Shown: one piece after another, positions 9,976 through 21,041 of the stretch | Position numbering within the stretch: position 1 is the stretch's first letter | Layout of the letters: each line of letters starts with the position of its first letter | NCBI GenBank assembly: GCA_023512835.1 | Contig: CM042084.1 | Location: forward strand, 56,164,793-56,228,792 | Length of the DNA stretch: 64,000 nt | Reading direction: 5' to 3' | DNA from: Taxillus chinensis | Lineage: Eukaryota; Streptophyta; Magnoliopsida; Santalales; Loranthaceae | Translations under genes and position numbers: made by a program | The notes under the pieces: model-generated | What the model saw: the letters and a program-made list of their open reading frames with translations, nothing else | The model's database searches: none | What the model was told of the DNA's origin: nothing

Positions 9976-10007
9976 AGGAATGAGAATCTTGTTGGGAGGT
10001 ATGAGAG

Positions 10008-11035
10008 TTAAGCATAAAACTTTTTGACGGCGTCACTATTCATTGGATTAGGAAGCTCATCTCCGTCCATTTTAGCAAGGATCAATGCGCCTCCCGAGAA
10101 TGCTTTTTTCACAACATATGGGCCTTCATAATTGGGAGTCCACTTGCCTCCATGGTCATGCTGGATTGGCAAGATCTTTTTAAGGACAAGATCACCCTCT
10201 TGAAAGCTTCTGGGCTTCACCTTTTTATTAGAATCGTTGATCATTCTTTGTTGATACAACCGTCCTCTCGCAAACCGTCGCCAAGCGCTTGCCTTCGATT
10301 AAATTCAACTGCTCATAATGACTTTGGGCCCATTCTGCTTCTTTGAGCTGAGTATCCTTAAGTATGCGGAGGGAGGGTATCTCCACTTCGACCGGTAGAA
10401 CTGCTTCCATGCCATAGACCAAAGAAAATGGAGTTGCTCCGGTCGATGTATGCACTGAGGTACGATAAGCATGCAAAGCGTATGGTAGCTTCTCGTGCCA
10501 ATCTTTGTATGTTTCAGTCATCTTTCTAATAATGTTCTTGATATTCTTGTTGGATGCCTCGACTGCTCCATTCATCTTTGGGCGATAGGGGGTCGAGTTG
10601 CTTATCATCCGATTGTTCAAATTGGCAGCATTGTCCGTTATGATCGCTCAGAAGCCCATATCGGCATATGATGTTGTTCCGCATAAATCGAAAACCACAG
10701 CCTGTGTGACATTCGCATATGATGCTGCCTCTACCCACTTGGTGAAGTAATCAATGGCTACCAAAATGAAACGATGACCATTAGAAGCCTTTGGAGATAT
10801 TGGCCCGATAACGTCAATGCCCCAAAGCGAGAATGGCCACGGGGAAACCATCACGTGTAGCTTGGACGGCGGTACTTGGATCTTGTCGCCATAAATTTGA
10901 CACTTGAGGCATTTGCGCACATAATCAATGCAATCTTTTTCCATGGTGACCCAATAATAGCCCATTCACATGATTTGTCTTGTTAATGCATGTCCGTTTG
11001 CATGTGAACCACATTCCCCTTTGTGCACTTCTTTC
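10008..11035 (-). pseudogene. Integrase domain of the Tat pol (broken)
   Basis: Read 3'-ward on the minus strand. The HHCC zinc region (EVHKGECGSH ... CLKCQ) is followed by the catalytic core with first Asp in WGIDVIGPI, second Asp in ITDNAANLNN near 10625 and Glu in GAVEASNKN, then a C-terminal block ending LPNPMNSDAVKKFYA with its stop at 10008. The three catalytic acidic residues can all be found, but in different frames. At least two frameshifts lie around 10640-10740 and another near 10240, and a TGA sits where RMGYYW-type elements have Arg (about 10966). The stop fits a CGA to TGA transition. Non-functional. Confidence 0.85.
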
Positions 11036-12260
11036 TTTATTTGTGTCGATTCTTCTTTTGCCACACACCGCAATAATACCATGTCATGGTTTCTCTTATA
11101 CAAAATCGAGCCATCAAGATAATAGTTGGATGCTGACCTTCGGATATTTCTTTTATTAGACTCAGAGGCCTCAGCTGGATACTCTTGTTTAAGCAAGTAC
11201 TGTCTGATGTCATTGTACCAGGGCTTTTCTTTGGTATTTCCTTCAATGGCCATGCAATGTGCAGGAGCATCTTGTATACGGATATCGAAAGACTGGACTT
11301 CTAACTTTGTGTCTAGTCGAAGGAGGGAGGCTAGAGTGGCCAACGCATCAGGGATCTGATTGTATTCCCTGGGCCTATGCTCAAACGTGATGTCTTCAAA
11401 TTGCTCGGCTAACTCCGTAATGTGCTTCCGATACGGGATTAATTTGTGATTTCGAGTCTCCCATTCACCCCTTACTTGAAAAATGATGAGTGCCGAATCG
11501 CCGAATACTCGTAATTTTTTGATTCCTTTGTTAATGGCTTCTTGAAGTCCCATAACACAAGCCTCATATTCTCCTACATTGTTTGTACAAGAGAAGGTTA
11601 GCTTTGCCGCCATGGGGAAATGTTTGCATTTTGGGGATATCAGGATGGCCCCAACACCGTAACCTAAGAGACTGGAGGCTCCATCGAACCACATCGTCCA
11701 TATGTCTGATACTTCATCTGAAATGATGTTGATGTGCTCATCTGGGAAGCCAATAATCATGGGCTCGTAGTCTTCTAGTGCTCTGTCTGCCAAGTAATCA
11801 GCTATTGCGCTCCCTTTTATAGCTTTTTGTGGCACGTAGATGATATCATACTCCGATAGGATCAGCTGCCATTTGGCGATTCTCCCAGAAATGGATGGTT
11901 TTTCTAAGAGATATTTGAGCGGATCATGCCTTGAAATCAGCCATGTGGTATGATAAAGAGTGTATTGCCTCAATCTTCTTGTTATCCAGACAAGAGCACA
12001 GCACGTCTTCTCCTAGGGTGTGTAGTTTTCTTCATTGATGGTGAACTTCTTGCTCAGATAATAAATGGCCTGCTCCTTCTTGCCTGGAATCGTGTTGCCC
12101 CAAGACACAACCCATTGCTGACTCCTAAACGAGTCAAGTATAAGATCGAGGTCTATCCGGTGATCGGTGGGACCAAAATAGGTGGATTAGACAGATATTG
12201 TTTGATCTTGTCAAAAGCTTCTTGACATTTGTCATTCCAAATTTTTGGGTTGTTCTTTTG
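11036..12260 (-). pseudogene. Double RNase H region of the Tat pol
   Basis: Two RNase H-type domains in tandem. The RT-linked RNase H spans about 12260-11810 (KCQEAFDKIKQYL ... ISGRIAKWQLILSEYDI). The second runs about 11703-11330 with MWFDGASSLLGYGVGAIL, NVGEYEACVMGLQEA and a D-containing VFGDSALII, ending IPDALATLASLL. A second, archaeal-type RNase H between RNase H and integrase is diagnostic of the Tat lineage among plant Gypsy elements. The stretch from 11973 to 10966 is one open frame, the longest intact piece of this pol. Upstream of it a stop and a frame change break the continuity with RT. Confidence 0.85.
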
Positions 12261-13010
12261 TTAAGTCTTGAAAATGGGTTCACATGTGGCTGTCAGCTGG
12301 GAAATAAATCGGGCAATGTAATTCAGTCGCCCTAGGAATCCTCTAACCTCCTTGATGGTCCGTGGTGGCGGCATTGCTTGGATAGCTCGAACTTTATCTG
12401 GATCGATTTCAACTCCTTTTCGGCTCACAATGAAACCCAACAATTTTCCCGACATGGCTCCGAAAGTGCACTTTTTGGGATTCAATTTCAATTGATATTT
12501 CCGTAGCCTGTTGAAGAGCTTGCGGAGGACTTCGATATGATCTTCAGTGCTTCATGATTTGGCTATCATGTCGTCTACATATACTTTGACTTCCTTAAGC
12601 ATCATGTCATGGAATAGGGTCACCATGGCTCGCTGATAGGTTGCCCCTGCGTTTCTCAGACCAAAAGGCATCACATTATAGCAGAAAGTGCCCTAAAGTG
12701 TCGTGAATGTGGTCCTCTGTTTGTGTTCGGGGGCCATAGGAATTTGATTATAGCCTGAGAAACCATCCATGAATGAGAACAGGGCGTGTTTTGCTGTATT
12801 ATCCACTAGCATATCAATGTGAGGAAGTGGGAAGTTATCCTTCGGACTGGCCCAGTTCAGATCTCTATAGTCGACACACATGCGTACTTTGCCTCCTTTC
12901 TTCGGTACTAGTACAACATTGGCCACCCATTTTGGATAATGGGAGACACTTAGGAAACCTGCATCCTATTGCTTTTTGACTTCTTCTTTAATCTTCAGTA
13001 TCATCTCTGG
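12261..13010 (-). pseudogene. Reverse transcriptase domain of the Tat pol
   Basis: Ty3-Gypsy RT: VRMCVDYRDLN, FSFMDGFSGYNQI, NVMPFGLRNAGATYQ, the catalytic VYVDDM (near 12580), then the thumb and connection NPKKCTFG ... KLLGFIVSRKGVEIDPDK and VRGFLGRLNYIARFI. Stops interrupt it. One lies after TFTTL (about 12693-12695), where the family has Trp before GTFCY, fitting TGG to TAG. Another lies just after VDDMIAKS. The active-site YVDD itself is intact. Confidence 0.88.
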
Positions 13011-13900
13011 TCTCATTCTTCTCAATTTCTGCTGAACTGGCTTGTATTCCGGCCTCACCTGGTATGTGATGCTCCACTATGTCCGTGTCTAATCCTGGCA
13101 TATCTTGATACGACCATGCAAAAACATCTATGTAGCTCCTTAACAGCTCAATTAATTGCTTCTTGATGTCGGTAGCTATTAAGGATCCCATCCTCAATTC
13201 TCTTGGTTTGGCAACCGTCCCCAAATTCATTGTTTCTACTGGGTCTTCACTTGGAATGGAGAAACGGTCTTCCCTTTCCAATAGGCGTATAATCTCTCCT
13301 GGTAGTTCAGGTGTCTCCTCTATCTCATTCTCGTCAGCTTCAAACACGGGCTGCTCCCAGTTTGGACTTTGGTCAAACCTTTGGCATCTCATTTCGCCTT
13401 CGTATACTATGTTTTCATTGACATTGTGATACCTACTTATAAGAGAATGACAAGTTGGTAACCAAATATGATATGCATATGTTATGAATGGAATGCACCA
13501 TGAAAGATTTTGAAAAACACATTTTATTGGAAGGTTTAAGGAAAAACAAATGTTCACAGCTTCAAAGTACATTAAAATAGAATACATTAAATCCCAGCGA
13601 CCCGTAAGCATTACATTATGGGGAGGTCCAGGCTGGTCCAATTGTTCAATGGCTGGTTGGGATCCTCTCGCACTAACTGAACCATCTCACTCGGTGCATA
13701 CTCATTTGTGTCCAATACGGCTACAGTCCCTGTCTTGGGCTCAGGTTGGCTCTTAGGGATAAACCCTCCACTCCGGAATGTAACATTCAAGGGGGGGAAG
13801 CTTCTCCTTTCTTCTTGTACTAGCCTTTTCTGCAATCTTGCCATTCTGACTTCCCTCTTCTTGATAGCTTCCCTCTATCTGTCAGCTTTTGTAGAGACGT
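13011..13900 (-). pseudogene. Protease-RT linker of the Tat pol
   Basis: Coding-like minus-strand sequence without a named catalytic domain. 13844-13611 has NVTFRSGGFIPKSQPEP. 13420-13020 has an acidic segment leading to LRSYIDVFAWSYQDMPGLDTDIVEH, the usual entry to RT in these elements. The two parts are in different frames, and a short AT-rich stretch at about 13430-13560 may be an intron-like or decayed spacer. Ogre elements have an intron in this part of the polyprotein, but I cannot prove one here. Confidence 0.6.
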
Positions 13901-14180
13901 AGCCTAGCCCAAACTTTTCGGTATTTTCTCGGATGGTCAGGGGTTTCTGAATCCCTTGAGCTGTCAGGCCTAATCCTTGCCCCGGTTTGTACCCCTATTT
14001 GATCATAGTGGCTACAACCATTTTTGCTGCCTTCGAGAGGCGATGGTCTGGGGCAGAAGCGACATTCACCATCTCAAAAGCCCGATAGGAGCATTCTGGC
14101 ACATCTTTGTTACTTTCAATATAAGGAACTGATGCCGGTTTGGTGACGAGGAAACTTGTCTCTCCAGAGATGCAGATGAG

Positions 14181-14717
14181 CTAGTCCCCCATTACAAACT
14201 TCATCTTCTGGTGGAGACTTGATGGCACCGCTCCTGCCATGTGGATCCAAGGTCTTCCCAACAAACAGCTGTAATATGGCGTGATGTCCATCACCTGAAA
14301 TTTCACCGTAAAAGTAGTTGGCCCAATCATGAGTGGAATATCTAGAGTTCCCACCACGTCATGCTTTCCTCCATCGGATGCCCGTACCTTCATCGTACAG
14401 GGACACATATAGGATGCGTCAATTGGAAGTTGCTGTAGTATATGCAAGGGCATAATGTTCAAGGCCGAGCCGTTGTCAATGAGTACACGGGCTATAGTGT
14501 GCTCCTTGCATTTGACCGTGATGTGCAGAGCTTTTATATGCCCCTTTCCTTTTTGGGGTAGCTCGTCATCTCCAAAGCTAATGACGTTGTTCATGATGAG
14601 GTTACTGGCGATTCCATCAACATTTGCCACTGAGACGGTCGGTGGAACGTAGGCTTGGCTTAGAACTTTCAGCAGTGCTTCCCGGTGAGGTTGGGAATCC
14701 ATCATTAATGAGAGCAA
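14181..14717 (-). pseudogene. Aspartic protease domain of the Tat pol
   Basis: An open frame of 178 residues with the retropepsin-like motif VLIDNGSALNIMP (D-N-G instead of D-T/S-G, usual in Tat and Athila-type elements) at about 14480-14440, and a second conserved block SCLLGRPWIHMAGAVPSSLHQKMKF before the stop. It is preceded by LSLMMDSQPHREALLKVLSQAYVP, also typical of the lineage. The domain looks intact although the polyprotein around it is broken. Confidence 0.85.
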
Positions 14718-17090
14718 GGAGATGCGAGCCGGTTGTCAACTTAGTTGATCCACAATATTATACTCGCTTTGTTTCATGAGTTTTAAAAATTCCATGGTCT
14801 CTTCTTCAGTGATTGGTGTTCCTTTCCTCGTTGCCTCTAGTGTTGGCCCAATGTCCTGGTTCTACAACCTTTTTCCTTCCTTGCTTTGTCGGCCATATCG
14901 GGGCATATGCCCGACCGCTCCCGGTCTTCTTTTCTCACTGGGCGGCTCCCTAGATTACTTCACAACTGTAGTTCCATGGGACTGCCTTATCAGTCTTATA
15001 AGGGAAAAGAGCAGGAACACCTATGGTGAGAGGTGTAATTCCATGTGGTGGTTGTGGGATTTCGGTTCTCCCCCCTTGTCTGGCACGAGACTTGAGGCAT
15101 GGATAGTGAGAGGCTTGATTCCATGTGGCAGTAGTGGGATCTCCGGAGCCTTAACATTTAAGACAAGGGGTGTTGGCACCCATGGCGATTTGTGTGGATC
15201 ATCTCCTTGGATCATGTGGCTTTGGTTATCCGTTCCTCCTCTTGAGAATTCGATCATCCTTTGGTCCATGAGCTTTTGTACCATGCTAGCAAACTCGCTA
15301 CAGTGTTCGATGTCATGCCCCCGTGACATTTTGTGATAAAGGCATTCTTTCCCAAACTCTGTCCCCTTCTTTGTCTTCAATGCGTCGGGAGCACGTATAT
15401 ATCCATATTCTTGCAGCAGGTTAAACAAGTAGCTTTTCTCCATTTTTATTTGTGAAACCTTCTCTAGCCGTCCTTCTGTTGTGATACTGGCCACGTCATG
15501 GGAATGTTCTGGAAGCGGATTACTGTTCACATTTGGTTTCCCAGCCAGTACGGAAAAATCCAGCCACTTTGCATCCTTTAATGCTTGAACCTTCCTTTTA
15601 AATGTTATATAGTTTTCGATATCATGTCCAGCTCCACCTGCATGATATTCACATCTGGCCTCTTGCTTATACCAGGCCGGGGGAGGCGTCTTTATTTCTC
15701 CCAAGGGTATAGGGGTTACCATCCTTGCCTCTAAGAGCTTGGGGTATAATTCCGCATAAGTCATTGGAATAGGATCAAACTCTTGTCGTGGTCGACGAGA
15801 AGCCTGATTCACTCCTGCTTGCTGGGTTGGGGCCCTTGGTTGCCCCTGTCCTTGGAATGAGGCTCCTGGTCCTTCCTGAGTTACTGGCCTTGGTTGCTCT
15901 AGGTATGGCGCTCTCGGATGAAATGAGTTAGATACCATTGAATATGGAAATAGAACCCCACCTTGCGGTAAGTATGGCATGAATTGGGGAGGTGGTGTAG
16001 GTGCAGCATAAGCGTACCTGGGTGACCCTCCAGAAGATCCTGGCGCTTGGTAGAATGTTGGTTGTATTGACTGGTGTGCTTGGTATACCAGGTTGCTCTC
16101 ATTTTCCTTCTTCTTTGCTGGTGGTTGAAACCGTTTTGATACCTCAGCCGCATCACCCTTTAGCTTTCCGCCTTTAATTCCACTTTCTACACGTTCACCG
16201 GATGCAACCAAGTCTGCAAAGCTGTTAGAGACGTTACCTATCAACTTCTCGTAGTATACGCCTTTTAGTGTGTTGATAAAAAGAGTGGTGAGTTCTCTTT
16301 CGGTAAGAGGAGGTTGGACCTCCACAGGCCCTCTCTCCATCTTCGTGCATAATCTTTGAAATTCTCCTCGGATCCCTTTTCCATGGACTGCAGGGTTAAT
16401 CGATCCAAAGGCGCTTCGGTGACATGTTTGTACTGTGCCAAGAAGGAAGTAGCTAATTCTTTCCATGTCTTGACGCGGTTTCCATTTAGTTGAAAGTACC
16501 AACGAAGGGATGCCCCGGTTAGGCTTTCCTGGAAACAATGCATGAGGAGCTTGTCTTCACCAAAGATAAGCGACCATCTTTTGACAATACATGGCCGGAT
16601 GTGTCCTGGGACATCGGGTCCTGTTGAACTTTTCAAACTCTGGCATTTTGAATTTTGGCGATAGCACCACTCCAGGGACTAAACATAAGTCTTGTGGGCT
16701 GGTCATGCCATAGCTGTCCATGCCTTCTACGGTTTTTAATCTTTCCTCGAGTCGGTGTAGAGCGGGAGACTCAATATTTTCCTGAGGAGCTGGGGAACCC
16801 ATCGCTTCCATTACATTTCCCGGTGCGGGTATAGTGAAATGAGTTTGATTTGGAGTTGGAGGTTATGCCATAGCAGGATGATAGGTGGGCGCCTGGCTAG
16901 GGGCCGGATTGGGCGGTTGAACTGCTTCTTGCCCCTGCTCTTGGTGGTGATTGATAGTTCCCCCTGTCGAGGTTCTTCCTCTTTCCTCAGTCAATTTTGT
17001 GAGCATTTCCATAATTGCAGACATTTGCCCTCGTAGGGTTTGTTGTGACTTGTTCCAACCCCATGAGTCCGTTTCTCTGTTTCTTCGCTA
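14718..17090 (-). pseudogene. gag of the Tat element
   Basis: Gag polyprotein region. The N-terminus is around 17024 (QMSAIMEMLTKLTEERG). The Retrotrans_gag core is at about 16600-16260 (GASLRWYFQLNGNRVKTWKELATSFLAQYKH ... ENFKDYARRWRE). A Pro/Gln-rich middle holds RARCEYHAGGAGHDIENY and CLYHKMSRGHDIEHC, two C-x-H-x-C/H knuckle-like motifs of Tat gag, and the C-terminus reads KAPEIPLLPHGIKPL. A frameshift near 16300 separates the core from the long frame 16538-15021, and stops are present between 15020 and 14720. The capsid and nucleocapsid roles are inferred from the family. Confidence 0.82.
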
Positions 17091-17427
17091 TCGGCTGCGA
17101 TCGTGTATTTGATTGCGCCGGGATCCGAGGTTGTAAGAGTGCGCAATCCTGTAGAAAGGCAGCTACCGACCCTGGGTACAAGGGAAGTTTTATTTGATTT
17201 TTCCTTTGATATGCATGTATGCATGAATGTATGTACGGAGGGTTAAAGAAACAAACAACTTTATTGCAAACAAAACACATAATACAAACACTCAATACAA
17301 ACATACAATGCGAAATGCCATGTCAAATGAAGGCTATTGCTACATGATCTTAGAGCAAACTTCCAGTCATCTCCTAAGGAGCACGGTGCCTTTTTCTCTG
17401 GGGTGGTCGTTCACCTGCTTCCTCCCT
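17091..17427 (-). other. Spacer between ORF1 and gag of the Tat element
   Basis: About 340 bp, AT-rich, with short open frames only and no family signature. It probably separates the ORF1 stop from the gag start. Confidence 0.5.
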
Positions 17428-18549
17428 CTACTTCATTACGGTCTCGATATGTTTTTCCCTCAGCTGCAGCCTTTGAAGAGCTCCTTCTAGAGATGCTTCT
17501 AGCCTCTGGATCTGCTGCCTTAAAGTCTGATTCTCCTGGAGGATAGCCTTCATGTCTGAAGTTAGCTGTGGCTTTTGTTGTGCCCTCCAAGATATGTATG
17601 CGGGGTAAACACCAGGTTTTGAACTGTTGGGTTGGATCTTGTGTGGTGTGGACCATGCTTGATACATCTTCTTGCCTTCTTCTGTGAGCATGGTTATGCT
17701 ATATAAGTGAAGTCACACTCTTCCATGCCAAAGAGCACGGGGATAATCTGATGACGCCCCAATTGTCTTCCCACCTGCAGTGGTGCATATGCAGTTCCTC
17801 CCCAGGGACCTAAAAGTGGAACCCAATTGTAGTCCCCGCAGCTATATGTCATGGAGACCACCGGCATCCAAGGAGCAACTCGGGTAATCTCGGCTTCGTG
17901 AGGTTCTCTAACTTTTTTTTTTCCAAATTTTCAAAGTCTTTAGGTAGGCTCCACTTGCTGAGCAGAATATCTAGTAGTGTTGTGGCTGGTACCTGATAAA
18001 CAACAGGAAAACGATGAACACTATAGGGGAAATGACCTTGCAACCAGGTACATAGGAGAGGTAGGCACCCCATGAACTGTCCTGAGCCTTTACTCCTCAG
18101 ATAAGTAAGAGATCGAATGGTTTCGGCCAAGATAGCAGGAGTAGGGTCACATCCTTTGAGCACCTGCTGGACCAAATCTACAATTGCTCCATCGATGTGG
18201 GCCGGTATCCTCGGGAAAATGACTAGCCCATATATAGCTAGTGTAACGGTTGTGTGCCCCTGCTTCTGTTGCGGTCTATATTATTTCTTTGATTGTTGCC
18301 CATGGAAGATATTCTTGCCCACCATAGGTTGTGACTGCCGGTGAGTCCCATATTGGCTTTCCCATTATCTCAGCAAAGGCCCTTTGACATGATCTTCTGG
18401 GCTCCGGTAGATAGATCTTCATTTTGTTTTCCATGGGGGTATCCAATAATCTTCTATATTCTTCTATTGTAGGAACAAGATCTATGCCGTTGAAGTCAAA
18501 GCACCGCCGTCGAGGCTCCCATAAATATATGGCTGCCCCATGCATATCC
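17428..18549 (-). pseudogene. ORF1 (DUF7745-like) of the Tat element, 3' part
   Basis: Protein upstream of gag, a feature of Tat/Ogre elements. Function is unknown. From the chromovirus A insertion downward: HGAAIYLWEPRRRCFDFNGIDLVPTIEEYRRLL (18545-18440), then SGQFMGCLPLLCTWLQGHFPY (about 18080-18010), then a C-terminal coiled coil at about 17580-17430 (ENQTLRQQIQRLEASLEGALQ). The blocks are in different frames, so the gene is broken several times. Joined across the insertion, the upstream frame at 27788-27830 reads straight into HGAAIYLW, showing that the insertion fell inside the ORF. Confidence 0.75.
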
Positions 18550-19037
18550 TGTCACGCCCCGGATTTCCAACCCGAGGAAACCGGCACGTGACTCCCCTTA
18601 CCCACACGGAGGGCAGAGGGGTTAGGATACAAACCAAGAATTTTACATTTCAAACATCCACAACACATTCAAGAAAGTAATGTTCATACAAATAATCCAA
18701 ACCAGTTTATTACAAAAGAATTATTTCCAATCCCATCCCCACCGGGGTTACATCGGTTCCCATAAAAGAAAACAACATAAACAAGTAAAGTAAATAAGGT
18801 CCTCCACCTTGGTGTATCCACCTAACGCCTGTAAGTTCCCTGGAAAACAAACAAACACAGTAGGAGGGGGTGAGCAACCACCACACTCGGAGGGATCATG
18901 TCTCCCCAACCCATCCCATGTTCCTAAGCATCTACATGCCATGTGTACAAGTGCAGTGTTGTGTTACAACAGTTTCAACAAACATAATAACAACCACATC
19001 AACAATTTACAATCCTCCACTGCCACACAGGCCAACA

Positions 19038-19183
19038 CTCTAACCACAAGTGATTTAACCGCCTCTTCAGGCCAAGTGATTTAACCGCCTCTTCAAGAAA
19101 GTGATTTAACCGCCTCTTCAGCCAAGTGATTTAACCGCCTCTTCGGGCCAAGTGATTTAACCGCCTCTTCGGCCAAGTGCCAC
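19038..19183 (-). repeat. Tandem repeat in the chromovirus A 3' LTR
   Basis: Five units of 26-30 bp (aagtgatttaaccgcctctt, then cag/cgg-gcc variants). The 5' LTR has the same array at 26415-26550, with one unit altered (gggttttaagggccgcctct at about 26463). Confidence 0.85.
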
Positions 19184-19777
19184 GGTCAAGCACACAACAC
19201 ACATGGTCACACAAGCATACAACCAAACACCTGGTGAGCACCCGTTCACAAGCGTACAAACCCAACCATTCAGGCCATAGAGCAAACATCCAGATACATA
19301 CATACACTAAACCACAAGTCCAATCACACGGACATATTACCAAACACTTAATGGGCATATACACACAGCTAAGTTCACACGGTATTTCATCAAACATGTA
19401 GCGGGCATGTCGTCCAGGCATTTTATCAAACACTTTTCATGCATCACACAAACACCAGAAACACCAAAATCGCCATTAAGGCCAACATTCATATAGGAGG
19501 TCACACCTATATGAATTTACATATAAATAATATAATATTCTGCCCTAGGACCCTAGGACAGAGGAGGATGTAGGAAGAACAGAATCCCTACCTCAAGGAA
19601 AACGCAACAACGCAAGAACGGTCCGATCCCAAGCCGAACGCCGTCCACCCACGGAGCACCGACCACCCACGCAAGACGCCCGCAAAGAACCAGGAGCTCT
19701 CCTTCCCTCTCTCTCTCTCTTGCGACGGCCGGTGAAGCAACAAACCCTAAACCTAAAACAGAGGGGCTTCTCCTCCT

Positions 19778-19853
19778 TATATAGACAACACAACATCAAA
19801 ACGACGTAGTTTTGATTAAGTGAATCCCAGGATCAAAACGACGTAGTTTTGAT
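19778..19853 (-). promoter_or_regulatory. U3 core promoter, chromovirus A 3' LTR
   Basis: Minus-strand TATA box TATATAA (19778-19784). Upstream are two copies of the inverted repeat ATCAAAAC-gacgta-GTTTTGAT at 19795-19816 and 19832-19853. The arrangement recurs in all four chromovirus LTRs of the window. The centre holds an ACGT core, so bZIP-type binding is plausible but not shown. Confidence 0.6.
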
Positions 19854-19982
19854 CACACAAGTCACCACCTTTCCGCACCCATATAGGCCAAAATACTTAG
19901 AATTTCAACATGGTCCTTTGGAGAAAGTTCCTTAGAATGTCAAAACCAAGGGAACCATGCAAAACTATGCTGCACGCCAATT

Positions 19983-20010
19983 TGCACGCCAATTCCCCAA
20001 TTGGCGTGCA
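19983..20010 (-). repeat. U3 hairpin, chromovirus A 3' LTR
   Basis: A perfect inverted repeat with 12-bp arms TGCACGCCAATT and AATTGGCGTGCA around CCCC. The chromovirus B LTRs keep the pairing with changed bases in both arms. Confidence 0.85.
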
Positions 20011-20418
20011 GCTCCAAATGCACTCAAACTTCACCACAAGTCTCCTTGCATCTTGTAGAGGCCTGAGGAGCAAAAATATGCTTGCACGTGAAATGGGTGA
20101 ATTCACGTTCAGCTCCAAATGCTCTGAAATTTCTGTGGTAGATAGAGGACCTCATTCTAAGAAACTTTTGTTCTTGCACGCCAATTGTTTGAGGCCATCT
20201 ACTAGGTCAAAAGTGAGCTCCAAGATCAGCCAAAACAGCCTTAAAACCGCTTAGAACGCATAGCATCTTCCCTAGGGCATAAATGTACGCTATCGCTTGA
20301 CACATGCACCTCTCAAAAGTCCCCTCTTGGGCTCATCTCTTACCTTAAACTTGTGTACCAACATCCAAGGTGTTTGTGGTTAACTCCTTAACACACGGGT
20401 TACACACGGGTCATTACA

Positions 20419-20433
20419 TCCTCTCCCCCTTAA
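20419..20433 (-). other. Polypurine tract of chromovirus A
   Basis: Minus strand TTAAGGGGGAGAGGA abuts the 3' LTR start. The same tract is present in chromovirus B (54015-54029). Confidence 0.85.
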
Positions 20434-20723
20434 GACTTTTCGTCCTCGAAAAGAAATGACATACGAGGAAAACAAACACAAGCTACCCATTTGCCACACG
20501 GCGAGCTACAACACCCAAATGGGTCATACACCGCACATTGTACACAATAGCACATAACATAGTGCCACCACATCCATAACCACATGCATCACAATCTATG
20601 GAAACACATCCACATGTCACAAATATCCATCACAAGCACATTTCATTAACACATTCAATATAAATTAAAGTCAAAAGTCGAAAGGAAATACAAATACACC
20701 GGCCAACGGCCACCCCTCCACCC
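20434..20723 (-). other. Chromovirus A 3' UTR
   Basis: About 290 bp between the pol stop and the PPT, AC-rich on the plus strand. No gene seen. Confidence 0.7.
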
Positions 20724-21041
20724 TTAAGATTGTTCGTCCTCGAACAACTCTGGGTGTCGCTCACGCATCACGGACTCACGTTCCCATGTCTCCTCCTCCA
20801 TGCCACGGTGCTGCCACAAAGACGCGAACCAAAGGAATAAAGACGACCACGCAAAAGCTTCTCTCGCCGATCGAGGATACGAATAGGGGCCTCAACGACG
20901 GACATGTCATCCTCGATGTCCAACGTCCCCCAATCAATCACATGGGTGGGGTCAGGGTGATACTTCCGCAACCGGGACACGTGAAACACGTTGTGCACTC
21001 TACTCGCCCTGGTGGTAACGCTAACCGGTAGGCTACAGGCC
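20724..21041 (-). pseudogene. Chromodomain end of chromovirus A pol
   Basis: After the integrase C-terminus (YIGPFEILDRVGPVAYRLALPP) the frame reads VFHVSRLRKYHPDPTHVIDW, then VEAPIRILDRREKLLRG, then in another frame LWQHRGMEEETWERESVMR and the stop at 20724-20726. This is the chromodomain used by chromoviral integrases to target marked chromatin. A one-base shift near 20830 splits it into two frames. The expected aromatic residue W in EETWE is present. Confidence 0.82.

Larger units (their letters stand above)
8027..10007 (-). other. 3' UTR of the Tat element
   Basis: About 2 kb with no credible coding sequence between the integrase end and the PPT. It contains the long 8170-8835 repeat array and a 77-bp duplication at 9844-9975. 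The rest is plain, mildly G/T-rich sequence. A long non-coding 3' UTR is usual in this lineage. Confidence 0.75.
18550..20418 (-). repeat. 3' LTR of chromovirus A
   Basis: On the minus strand it starts TGTAATGACCCG (20418) and ends GGCGTGACA (18550), 1869 bp. It is nearly identical to 25921-27787. It contains a run of aagtgatttaaccgcctcttc units (about 19040-19180), a CT microsatellite near 19708, the U3 promoter and the hairpin described separately. Confidence 0.93.
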
